Below, in pieces: positions 1 to 7,015 of a stretch of DNA of 36,739 nt (position 1 is the stretch's first letter; every line of letters begins with the position of its first letter). Source of the stretch: JACDAN01 sp036380355 (GTDB lineage: Bacteria; Actinomycetota; Thermoleophilia; Gaiellales; Gaiellaceae); contig DASVEW010000018.1 in NCBI GenBank assembly GCA_036380355.1, forward strand, positions 1 through 36,739, in the 5' to 3' direction. The translations under genes were made by a program, and so were the position numbers. Below the pieces are notes generated by a model. It searched no databases and was not told the origin of the DNA. It saw only the letters and a program-made list of their open reading frames with translations.

Positions 1-1
1 C

Positions 2-652
2 TCGAGGGCGTTTCGCATCGCCGTCGTCGCCGCCTGCGTGCAGGCTGCGCTGCACCTGGGGAACGCGCTCGTGCTCGACCGGCGAGTCGCCAACTTCGAC
101 GCGGACGTCGAGGGGAACATGCTCGCGTGGGCGGGCTCGGCGGCGATCTTCGCCGCCGCCTGCGCCTCGGGGCTGCTCGCGCTCCTGCGTCCGGCCGCCC
201 GCTGGGCCTTCGGCCTGCTCGCAGCCGCGCTGGCCTTCCTCTCGCTCGACGAGACGGCGGCCATCCACGAGCGCATCGGCCAGGCGGGCGTCCGCGTGCT
301 CGACCTCTCCGACGACGACTACGGGCGCGCCATCTGGCCGATCGTCCTCTTCCCGATGCTCGCGGGCATCCTTCTCGGGCTGTGGAGGCTCGCGTCCGCT
401 GCTCCGCCCGACGTGGGCCGCACGCTGCGGATCGGCGCGGGGCTTCTCGTCGCAGCGGTCGGCGCCGAGTTCCTCTGGACGGCGTTCCCGGTGAGCGGCG
501 GGGAGGTTGGCAGTTGGCCCGACGCGCTGCAGGTGTCGCTCGAGGAGGCGCTGGAGCTGGCCGGATGGGTGCTCGTGGCGGCGGGCCTGGCATGGCTCGC
601 GCTGTCCGAGACGCTCGCGCTGGCCGCGCGGGCGTCCGGGAGGCCGACGTGA
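2..652 (+). CDS. Multi-pass membrane protein, function unknown (5' end missing)
   Basis: The reading frame is already open at the window edge, so the true start lies upstream; a GTG at 38 is the first possible start inside the window but the hydrophobic reading continues before it. The visible 216 residues contain about six membrane-spanning stretches separated by short loops, with a conserved-looking acidic/histidine motif LSLDETAAIHERIG after the third one. I do not recognise a named family. The stop codon overlaps the GTG of the cytidylyltransferase gene (GTGA), so it belongs to the same operon as the sugar-nucleotide genes downstream. A role in surface polysaccharide biology is inferred only from that position. 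Confidence 0.6.
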   Translation, partial: SRAFRIAVVAACVQAALHLGNALVLDRRVANFDADVEGNMLAWAGSAAIFAAACASGLLALLRPAARWAFGLLAAALAFLSLDETAAIHERIGQAGVRVLDLSDDDYGRAIWPIVLFPMLAGILLGLWRLASAAPPDVGRTLRIGAGLLVAAVGAEFLWTAFPVSGGEVGSWPDALQVSLEEALELAGWVLVAAGLAWLALSETLALAARASGRPT

Positions 653-1422
653 AGGCTGTGATCCTCGCCGGCGGCTACGGCACGCGCATCAGCGAGGAGA
701 GCGTCGTGCGGCCGAAGCCCATGGTCGAGATCGGCGGCAGGCCGATCATCTGGCACATCATGAAGATCTACGCGGCCCACGGGGTCACGGACTTCGTCGT
801 GTGCGCCGGTTACAAGGGCCACATGCTCAAGGACTACTTCGCGAACTACTTCCTCCGCCGGTCGGACGTCACCTTCGACCTGCGCGCGAACTCGGTCACG
901 ACGCACTCGTCCGAGGTCGAGCCTTGGCGTGTCACGGTGCTCGACACCGGCGAGGGGACGATGACGGGCGGCCGGATCCTCCATGCGCGCGAGCACGTCG
1001 GCGACGAGACCTTCTGCATGACCTACGGAGACTGTGTCGCTGCCCTCGACGTCTCGGCGCTCGTCGACTTCCACCGGCGCGAAGGAGCGGCCGTGACGCT
1101 CACGGCCATCCAGCCCCCGGGCCGCTTCGGCGCGCTCGTGATGGAGCACGGCGAGGACCGCATCCGGCGCTTCCACGAGAAGCCGGACGGGGACGGCGGC
1201 TGGGTCAACGGCGGCTTCTTCGTCGTCGAGCCGGAGGCCCTCGACTACATCTCCGGGGACGACACGATCTGGGAGCACGAGCCGCTCGAGCGCCTGGCCG
1301 AGGAGGGAAAGCTCGCCGCCTACCGGCACCAGGGCTACTGGCAGAACATGGACAGCCTGCGCGACAAGATGGTGCTCGAGGAGCAGTGGGCGTCCGGAGC
1401 CCCCGGCTGGAAGCTCTGGTGA
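649..1422 (+). CDS. rfbF: Glucose-1-phosphate cytidylyltransferase
   Basis: This enzyme joins CTP and glucose-1-phosphate to give CDP-glucose, the entry point to CDP-deoxyhexoses; it acts in the cytoplasm. The 257-residue length is normal for the family. The N-terminus carries the nucleotide-binding signature AGGYGTRISEESVVRPKPM followed by VEIGGRPIIWHIMK, which is typical of RfbF rather than of thymidylyl- or uridylyl-transferases. Further family blocks are TYGDCVA (about residue 125) and FHEKPDGDGGWVNGGFF. The GTG start overlaps the upstream stop by 4 bp, and its own stop overlaps the next GTG, implying translational coupling. The usual partner, CDP-glucose 4,6-dehydratase (RfbG), is not in this window and may lie upstream. 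Confidence 0.9.
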   Translation: MKAVILAGGYGTRISEESVVRPKPMVEIGGRPIIWHIMKIYAAHGVTDFVVCAGYKGHMLKDYFANYFLRRSDVTFDLRANSVTTHSSEVEPWRVTVLDTGEGTMTGGRILHAREHVGDETFCMTYGDCVAALDVSALVDFHRREGAAVTLTAIQPPGRFGALVMEHGEDRIRRFHEKPDGDGGWVNGGFFVVEPEALDYISGDDTIWEHEPLERLAEEGKLAAYRHQGYWQNMDSLRDKMVLEEQWASGAPGWKLW

Positions 1423-2645
1423 CCGAGACGCCGTGCCGCCTGTGCGGGGCCCCGCTCCGCGTGACCTTCGCGGACCTGGGGATGTCGCCGATCGCGAACG
1501 AGTACGTGAAGGACCCCGCAGCCGCCGAGCGCGTCTACCCACTCCACGCGTTCGTCTGCGAGTCGTGCCTGATGGTCCAGCTCGGGACGATCGTCGACGA
1601 GGAGGAGATCTTCAGCCCGGAGTACGCGTACTTCTCGTCGTACTCCGACACCTGGGTCGAGCATGCGCGCCGCTACGTCGAGGCGATGGTCGAGCGCTTC
1701 GGGTACGGGCCCGAGAGCAAGGTCGTGGAGGTGGCGTCGAACGACGGCTACCTGCTCCAGTTCTTCGTCCAGCGCGGCGTGCCCGTGCTGGGAGTGGAGC
1801 CGACGGCGAGCACAGCGGCGGCGGCCGAGGAGCGCGGGGTGCCGACCCGTGTCGAGTTCTTCGGGAGCGAGCTCGCCGCGCGGCTCGTCGAAGAGGGCCA
1901 CGCGGCCGACCTGGTGGTGGGGAACAACGTCCTCGCCCACGTCCCGCCGGTGCACGACTTCGTGGAGGGCCTTCGCGTCGTGCTGAAGCCGGGCGGCGTC
2001 GTCACGATGGAGTTCCCCCACCTGCTGAAGCTGATCCAGGAGCGGGAGTTCGACACCATCTACCACGAGCACTACTCGTACTGGTCGCTGCTCGTCGTGG
2101 AGCGACTCTTCGGCGAGCACGGGCTCTCGCTGTTCGACGTCGAGGAGCTGCCGACGCACGGCGGCTCGCTGCGGATCTTCGCCCGGCACGTGGAAGAGGG
2201 CGGGGCCGGCGAGGCGGTCGAGGCGCTGAAGGAGCGGGAGCGGGCCGCCGGGCTGGACCGTCTGGAGACCTACCGGGCGTTCGGCGAGTCCGTGCGGGCG
2301 GCGAAGCGCGACCTGCTCGAGTTCCTCGTGCGGGTCAAGCGCGAGGGAAAGACGGTCGCCGCGTACGGCGCCGCCGCGAAGGGGACGACGCTCCTGAACT
2401 ACTGCGGGATCCGCTCGGATTTCGTCGACTACGTCGTCGACCGGAACCCGCACAAGCAGGGGACGTACCTGCCAGGCGTGCGGCTTCCGATCCACGGCCC
2501 GGAGCACGTGGCCGAGACGCGCCCCGACTACCTGCTCATCCTCCCCTGGAACCTCACGGCCGAGATCACCGAGCAGATGGCGCACATCCGGGACTGGGGC
2601 GGCCGCTTCGTCGTCCCGATCCCGACGGTTCGCGTGCTCGAGTGA
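1419..2645 (+). CDS. Sugar-nucleotide C-methyltransferase (TylCIII/NovU type)
   Basis: A SAM-dependent enzyme of 408 residues of the class that puts a methyl branch on carbon 3 of a nucleotide-bound keto-deoxysugar. Three modules are visible. An N-terminal zinc-binding module has two CxxC pairs (C6/C9 and C47/C50). A Rossmann SAM domain has motif VVEVASNDGYLL (about 102-113). The block FDTIYHEHYSY (about 211-221) holds the Tyr/His residues used as catalytic base in this family. The C-terminal domain contains GAAAKGTTLLNYCG. The GTG start overlaps the rfbF stop and the stop overlaps the next start. The family assignment is firm; the sugar and carbon position are inferred. The CTP-dependent neighbour suggests a CDP-linked branched sugar. 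Confidence 0.88.
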   Translation: MTETPCRLCGAPLRVTFADLGMSPIANEYVKDPAAAERVYPLHAFVCESCLMVQLGTIVDEEEIFSPEYAYFSSYSDTWVEHARRYVEAMVERFGYGPESKVVEVASNDGYLLQFFVQRGVPVLGVEPTASTAAAAEERGVPTRVEFFGSELAARLVEEGHAADLVVGNNVLAHVPPVHDFVEGLRVVLKPGGVVTMEFPHLLKLIQEREFDTIYHEHYSYWSLLVVERLFGEHGLSLFDVEELPTHGGSLRIFARHVEEGGAGEAVEALKERERAAGLDRLETYRAFGESVRAAKRDLLEFLVRVKREGKTVAAYGAAAKGTTLLNYCGIRSDFVDYVVDRNPHKQGTYLPGVRLPIHGPEHVAETRPDYLLILPWNLTAEITEQMAHIRDWGGRFVVPIPTVRVLE

Positions 2646-3904
2646 CCGGCGAGCAGATGATCGAGCTGATGCGGGAGCTCTACCCGATCCCGCGCAGCCT
2701 CACGGGTGACGGCGTCCGGCGGACTCTCGCTCGGATCTCCGAGGAGGTGCCGCTGGAGATCACCGAGGTCCCGACGGGGACGGAGGTGTTCGACTGGACC
2801 GTCCCTCGCGAGTGGAACGTCGACGAGGCGTGGATCGCGGATGCCGCGGGCAACCGCATAGTCGACTTCGCGGACTCCACGCTCCACCTGCTCGGGTACA
2901 GCGTCCCGGTGCGGACGCGACTTCCGCTCGCCGAGCTGCGGGAACGCGTCTTCACGCATCCGGAGAACCCGGCCTGGATCCCGTACCGCACCTCCTACTA
3001 CGACGAGAACTGGGGCTTCTGCCTGTCGCAGCGGCAACTCGACTCGCTGCCGGAGGGCGAGTACGAAATCTGCGTCGGCACACGGCTGGAGAACGGCTTC
3101 CTGACCTACGGCGAGGCGCTCATCCCGGGCCAGACGACCGACGAGTTCCTGCTCTCGACGTACGTGTGCCATCCCGCGCTCTGCAACGACAACCTCTCCG
3201 GCGTCGTGCTGCTCGCGGCGCTCGGCAAGCGCCTGGCCGGGATGGAGCTCCGCTACTCCTACCGCCTTCTCTTCAGCCCCGGGACGATCGGGCCGCTCTG
3301 CTGGCTGGCGCGGAACGGCGACGCGGTCAACCGGGTCAGGCACGGGCTCGTCGTCTCCTGCGTCGGAGATCCGGGTGGGATGACGTACAAGCGCAGCCGC
3401 CGCGGGGACGCGGAGATCGACCGCGCCGTGGCGGTCGTGCTTCGCGATACCGGCCGCGAGCACACCGTCCTCGACTGGTTCCCGTACGGCGGCGACGAGC
3501 GCCAGTTCAACTCCCCCGGCTTCGACCTGCCGGTCGGAGCGCTCAGCCGCTCGCCGGCCGACGCCTTCCCCGGCTACCACTCGTCCGGCGACGACTTCGA
3601 CCTCGTCGGCGCGGAGTGGCTCCAGGACTCGCTCGACACCTATCTCGCGGTGATCGACGCCGTCGAGCGGAACCGCACCTACGTCAATGCGAGCCCCTAC
3701 GGCGAGCCGCAGCTCGGCAGGCGCGGGCTCTACCGGTCGGTCGGCGGCGGCTCGCCGCAGGAGGCGGCGCTGCTCTGGACGCTCAGCCTCGCCGACGGGT
3801 CCTGCGACCTGATCGGGATCGCGGAGCGCTCGGGGCTTCCGTTCGCGGCGATCCGTGAGGCCGCCGACCGGCTGCTCGAGCACGAGCTCCTCGCGCCGGT
3901 GTGA
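2642..3904 (+). CDS. DUF4910 aminopeptidase-like protein of polysaccharide clusters
   Basis: This 420-residue protein matches the architecture of the DUF4910/DUF2172 proteins found in O-antigen and sugar-nucleotide clusters: an M28-peptidase-like core interrupted by a small inserted domain, then a C-terminal winged helix (about 365-420). Candidate metal ligands of the peptidase-like fold are visible: H177 and D183 in VCHPALCNDNLSG, PYGGDERQF (281-289) and H313/D317 in YHSSGDDFD. No signal peptide is seen, so it should act in the cytoplasm. The actual substrate is not established; amide or acyl hydrolysis on a modified sugar is a guess from fold and context. It is coupled by 4-bp overlaps to the C-methyltransferase before it and the dehydrogenase after it. 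Confidence 0.8.
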   Translation: MTGEQMIELMRELYPIPRSLTGDGVRRTLARISEEVPLEITEVPTGTEVFDWTVPREWNVDEAWIADAAGNRIVDFADSTLHLLGYSVPVRTRLPLAELRERVFTHPENPAWIPYRTSYYDENWGFCLSQRQLDSLPEGEYEICVGTRLENGFLTYGEALIPGQTTDEFLLSTYVCHPALCNDNLSGVVLLAALGKRLAGMELRYSYRLLFSPGTIGPLCWLARNGDAVNRVRHGLVVSCVGDPGGMTYKRSRRGDAEIDRAVAVVLRDTGREHTVLDWFPYGGDERQFNSPGFDLPVGALSRSPADAFPGYHSSGDDFDLVGAEWLQDSLDTYLAVIDAVERNRTYVNASPYGEPQLGRRGLYRSVGGGSPQEAALLWTLSLADGSCDLIGIAERSGLPFAAIREAADRLLEHELLAPV

Positions 3905-4665
3905 GCGTCGCCCTCGTCACCGGGGCGAGCCGCGGAGTGGGGCAGGAGCTCGCGCGGGCGCTCGCCGCCGAGGGCTACGACGTCGCTCTCGCCGCGCGCT
4001 CCGACCTCTCGGGCAGCGTTCGGTTGGCCGAGGACGCGGGCGGGCGGGCGCTGCCGCTCCCGCTCGACGTAACCGACGCGCCCGGAGTCGGTGCCGCGGT
4101 CGAGCGCGTCGAGCGCGAGCTCGGGCCGCTCGACCTCGTCGTCAACAACGCCGGCACCGACCGCGCGATCGCACCCCTCTGGGAAGCGGACCCGGACGAG
4201 TGGTGGTCAGACGTGGAGGTGCACCTTCGAGGAACGTTCCTCGTCTGCCGCGCCGTCGTGCCGCGGATGCTCGAGCGTGGGGCGGGCCGGATCGTCAACG
4301 TCGCCTCGAACGCCGGGCTTCGGCCGTCGCCGTACAACTCCGCGTACGGCGCCGCGAAGGCGGCGATCCTCAACCTCACCGAGTCGCTCGCCGCCTCCCT
4401 CGAGGGAACCGGCGTCTCGGTCTTCGCGATCTCGCCGGGCTACGTCAGGACGGCGATGACCGAGCGGCTGCTCGAGGTCCAGGCCGAGCGCGGCTGGTTC
4501 CCGCACCTGGAGGGCCGGGAGCCGCTCGATCCGGCGCTCGCGTCGCGGCTCGTCGTGGAGCTCGCGTCAGGGAAGGCCGACCGCCTCAGCGGGCGGTACT
4601 TCCACGCGCTCGACGATCTCGACGAGCTCATCGCTTCAGGAGGGTTCGGCGAAACGACCGGCTGA
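3901..4665 (+). CDS. Short-chain dehydrogenase/reductase (SDR)
   Basis: A classical SDR of 254 residues using NAD(P)H. The Rossmann glycine motif TGASRGVG lies at residues 7-14, the NNAG motif near 81, and the active-site Tyr-x3-Lys sits in SAYGAAKA. Reduction of a keto-sugar would fit the operon, but substrate cannot be read from sequence. The GTG start overlaps the preceding stop. The final nine codons, encoding SGGFGETTG, are supplied by the left arm of the dispersed palindromic element that begins at 4638, so the present C-terminus was probably altered when the element arrived. Confidence 0.85.
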   Translation: MSVALVTGASRGVGQELARALAAEGYDVALAARSDLSGSVRLAEDAGGRALPLPLDVTDAPGVGAAVERVERELGPLDLVVNNAGTDRAIAPLWEADPDEWWSDVEVHLRGTFLVCRAVVPRMLERGAGRIVNVASNAGLRPSPYNSAYGAAKAAILNLTESLAASLEGTGVSVFAISPGYVRTAMTERLLEVQAERGWFPHLEGREPLDPALASRLVVELASGKADRLSGRYFHALDDLDELIASGGFGETTG

Positions 4666-4805
4666 GCCGCCGGGCCGCGCTGCTCGCCCCGAGGACTGCG
4701 TCCTCAGTCGCGTCCGTATCTCACTCGATACGGACGCTCCCTGCGTCCTTGCCTCGGAACGACCATCGCACCCCTGCGACGAGAGACGTTCCGCCAAACC
4801 CTCCT
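4638..4805. repeat. Dispersed palindromic element, copy 1
   Basis: A 168-bp element whose second copy lies at 31712-31877. Terminal inverted repeats are AGGAGGGTTCGGCGAAACG (4638-4656) and, reverse-complemented, AGGAGGGTTTGGCGGAACG (4787-4805), agreeing at 17 of 19 positions. An inner perfect 11-bp stem (4710-4720 with 4727-4737, loop TCACTC) and an intermediate pairing CCGAGG (4689-4694) with CCTCGG (4752-4757) are nested inside. The element fills the gap between two convergent genes and contains the stop codon of the SDR and most of the stop of rmlC. It encodes no transposase, so it resembles a MITE- or ERIC-like family moved or copied in trans; it may also act as a bidirectional terminator. 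Confidence 0.85.
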
Positions 4806-5337
4806 ACGGGTTGAAGTCCGGCCAGGACGCGTCCTTCTCGGACATGATCCGCCGCTCCGCCGGCGGCCACTCGATCGCGAGGGCGGGGTCGTCCCAGCGG
4901 ACGCCCGCAGCGGCCGACGGCTCGTACTGCTCCGAGATCGCGTAGACGACCTCCGTCCCGTCCTCGAGGGTCTGGAACCCGTGCGCGAGCCCCTTCGGGA
5001 TATAGAGCGCCAGCCGGTTCTTCGCGCTGAGCTCGACGGACGTCCAGCGCCCGAAGGTCGTCGAATCGGGTCGCAGGTCGACGACGACGTCGTAGAGCGA
5101 GCCGCGCGTGCAGCGCACGAGCTTCGTCTCCGCGTGCGGCTCGCGCTGGAAGTGCAGCCCGCGCAGCGTCCCGGCACGCTCGTTGAACGAGACGCTCCAC
5201 TGGACGAACGCGTCGTCGAGCCCGCGGGCCGCGAATTCGCCGGCGTCGAAGATCCGCGCGAAGAGCCCGCGCTCGTCCGGGACCGGCTCCGGCTCGACGA
5301 CGAGCGCGCCCGGGATCTCGGTCTCCCGGAGGATCAC
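4804..5337 (-). CDS. rfbC: dTDP-4-dehydrorhamnose 3,5-epimerase
   Basis: RmlC/RfbC inverts carbons 3 and 5 of dTDP-4-keto-6-deoxyglucose in dTDP-L-rhamnose synthesis. The 177 residues form a single cupin domain of standard length. Family blocks are DERGLFARIF near residue 21, RGLHFQREPHAETKLVRC with the probable catalytic His62, GLAHGFQTLEDGTEVVY, SEQYEP with the probable acid Tyr138, and DPALAIEWP close to the C-terminus. The GTG start overlaps the stop of the epimerase gene by 4 bp. The other rhamnose genes in canonical form (rmlB, rmlD) are not in this window, so the final sugar could be rhamnose or another deoxyhexose. Its TAG stop touches the right end of the palindromic element. Confidence 0.92.
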   Translation of the reverse strand: MILRETEIPGALVVEPEPVPDERGLFARIFDAGEFAARGLDDAFVQWSVSFNERAGTLRGLHFQREPHAETKLVRCTRGSLYDVVVDLRPDSTTFGRWTSVELSAKNRLALYIPKGLAHGFQTLEDGTEVVYAISEQYEPSAAAGVRWDDPALAIEWPPAERRIMSEKDASWPDFNP

Positions 5338-6359
5338 CTGGGACGAAGGTCCTCGTCGAGGTCGCCGCGTGCCAGCCGCTCGCGGAGGTGCTTGAGCCGC
5401 GTGAACCGGTCGCCGTCGAAGTCGTCGAACGTCATGCCCGCGGCCCGGTAGGCGTCGAGCAGCTCCGCCGCGCCGCGCTCGGCAGTCCAGCTCAGCCGGA
5501 CGTCGGGAAAGGCCGCCGCGAACTTGCCGAAGTCGACCCGGTAGCTCCGCGGGTCGGGGTCGCCCGAGCCGCCGAACTCGACCGTGCAGTCCCCGACGGT
5601 CCGCTGGACGACCTCCGCGAGCTCGCGCACCTGGTAGTTCTCGTCGTCCCGGCCGACGTTGAATGCCTGCCCTCGGATTGCGCCCTCCGGCGCCTCGAGC
5701 ACGCCGAGCGTCGCGCGGGCGATGTCCTCGACGTGCACGAGCGGCCGCCAGGGCGTCCCGTCGCTGAGGATCCGGACCGCGCCCGTCGTCAGCGCCCAGC
5801 CCACGAGGTTGTTCAGCACGATGTCGAGACGGAGGCGCGGCGACGCCCCGTAGGCGGTCGCGTTGCGCATGAAGACCGGCGCGAAGCCGTCCGACGCCAT
5901 GTCGGCGAGCACCTCCTCCGACCGCACCTTCGACTCCGCGTACGCCGTCAGCGGCGAGAGCGGCGCCGACTCGTCCACGGGGTCGTTCGAGTCCGCGGCG
6001 CCGTACATGCTGCAGGAGGAGGCGAAGACGAACCGGCCGACGCCCGCCTCCTTCGCGGCGCGCGCGACCCGGACCGTTCCCTCGTAGTTGATCGCCATCG
6101 TGAGCTCGGGGTCGAGGTCGCCGAGCGGGTCATTGGAGAGGGCGGCGAGGTGGACGACGGCGTCGAAGCCCTCGAGGTGTCCCGGCTCGACGTCTCTCAC
6201 GTCGACCCGGAGCGCGGACGGCGGCCCCTCGCCGTCGTACAGGTCGCACCCGTCGTACAGCAGGGAGTCGAGGCCGGTGACGTCGTGGCCGGCGGCGCGC
6301 AGCACCGGGACGGTGACCGACCCGATGTAGCCGTGGTGGCCCGTGACGAGAACCTTCAT
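5334..6359 (-). CDS. NAD-dependent epimerase/dehydratase (extended SDR)
   Basis: A 341-residue extended SDR acting on a nucleotide sugar. The N-terminal dinucleotide-binding loop GHHGYIG begins at residue 7, the catalytic serine region is FASSCSMYG, and Tyr-x3-Lys is YAESKVRSEE. The substrate-side block NATAYGASPRLRLDIVLNN is typical of sugar-nucleotide epimerases and dehydratases. The specific sugar is not identifiable. It starts with ATG and overlaps the nucleotidyltransferase stop upstream and the rfbC start downstream by 4 bp each. Together with those neighbours it probably makes or modifies a dTDP-linked sugar; this is inferred from context. Confidence 0.85.
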   Translation of the reverse strand: MKVLVTGHHGYIGSVTVPVLRAAGHDVTGLDSLLYDGCDLYDGEGPPSALRVDVRDVEPGHLEGFDAVVHLAALSNDPLGDLDPELTMAINYEGTVRVARAAKEAGVGRFVFASSCSMYGAADSNDPVDESAPLSPLTAYAESKVRSEEVLADMASDGFAPVFMRNATAYGASPRLRLDIVLNNLVGWALTTGAVRILSDGTPWRPLVHVEDIARATLGVLEAPEGAIRGQAFNVGRDDENYQVRELAEVVQRTVGDCTVEFGGSGDPDPRSYRVDFGKFAAAFPDVRLSWTAERGAAELLDAYRAAGMTFDDFDGDRFTRLKHLRERLARGDLDEDLRPR

Positions 6360-7015
6360 GCCGACGCGCGTGCCGCGGCCAGAGCCTCGGGCGTGCCGAT
6401 GTCGAGCCACGAGTCGGACAGGTGCACCCCGCGAACTCTGCCGAGTTTCGCCAGCGCGTCGAGCAGGACCCCCGCCTCGCGCTGCTCGGCGAGCCCGGCG
6501 AGTGCCCGTCGCCGGACGGCCGCGCAGCCCCAGATCAGGTCGGACGGCGGCCGGGCCGGCTTCACGGCGATCCGCGTGACGCGATCGCCGTCCACCACGA
6601 CGACGTCGGACCGGGTCAGGTCCGGCGTGCGGAAGAGGCCGAGCGCCGCGTCGTCCTTGCCGAGCGCCTCGAGGAGCGTCGCGAAGCCGTCGACGGGCTC
6701 CCAGATCGTGTCGGGGAACCCGAGGAGGACGATGTCGTCCTCGTCGAGCCCGGCGAGGCCGAGCGCGAACGACTCGGCGGGGGAGTCCGGTGTGCCGAGA
6801 ATCACCGTCGCGCCCGCGCGGCGCGCGTGCTCGGCGACGTCCAGCTTGTCCGGCCGGGTCACGACGCGGATCTCGTCGGCCGCCGCGGCGCGCAGGCGCT
6901 CGAGGAGGTAGTCGATCACCGGCCGGCCTCCCACGTCGAGCAGCTCCTTCGCCGTCTCGAGCGGCTGCAGGCGCGTCGCCAGGCCTGCGGCCGGCACGAC
7001 GCCGACGATCCTCAC
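6356..7015 (-). CDS. Sugar-1-phosphate nucleotidyltransferase
   Basis: A 219-residue NTP-transferase fold protein. The signature PAAGLATRLQPLETAKELL followed by DVGGRPVIDYLLE matches glucose-1-phosphate thymidylyl- and uridylyl-transferases, with the nucleotide loop and a lysine near the expected position. GFPDTIWEP carries the likely metal-binding Asp, and KPARPPSDLIWGCA matches the sugar-binding region. It is shorter than typical RmlA (about 290 residues) and lacks the C-terminal extension. The GTG at 7015 was chosen because it overlaps the upstream stop (GTGA) and immediately precedes the first beta-strand RIVGVVPAAG; longer readings run into the glycosidase gene. NDP type is uncertain; dTDP is suggested by rfbC in the same operon. 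Confidence 0.82.
   Translation of the reverse strand: MRIVGVVPAAGLATRLQPLETAKELLDVGGRPVIDYLLERLRAAAADEIRVVTRPDKLDVAEHARRAGATVILGTPDSPAESFALGLAGLDEDDIVLLGFPDTIWEPVDGFATLLEALGKDDAALGLFRTPDLTRSDVVVVDGDRVTRIAVKPARPPSDLIWGCAAVRRRALAGLAEQREAGVLLDALAKLGRVRGVHLSDSWLDIGTPEALAAARASA

Noticed and set aside
4704..4814. Similar peptide SHSIRTLPASLPRNDHRT translated from both copies of the dispersed element
   Set aside because: The similarity comes from the repeated DNA; frames run into unrelated genes, with no start or ribosome-binding site, so it is not a conserved protein.
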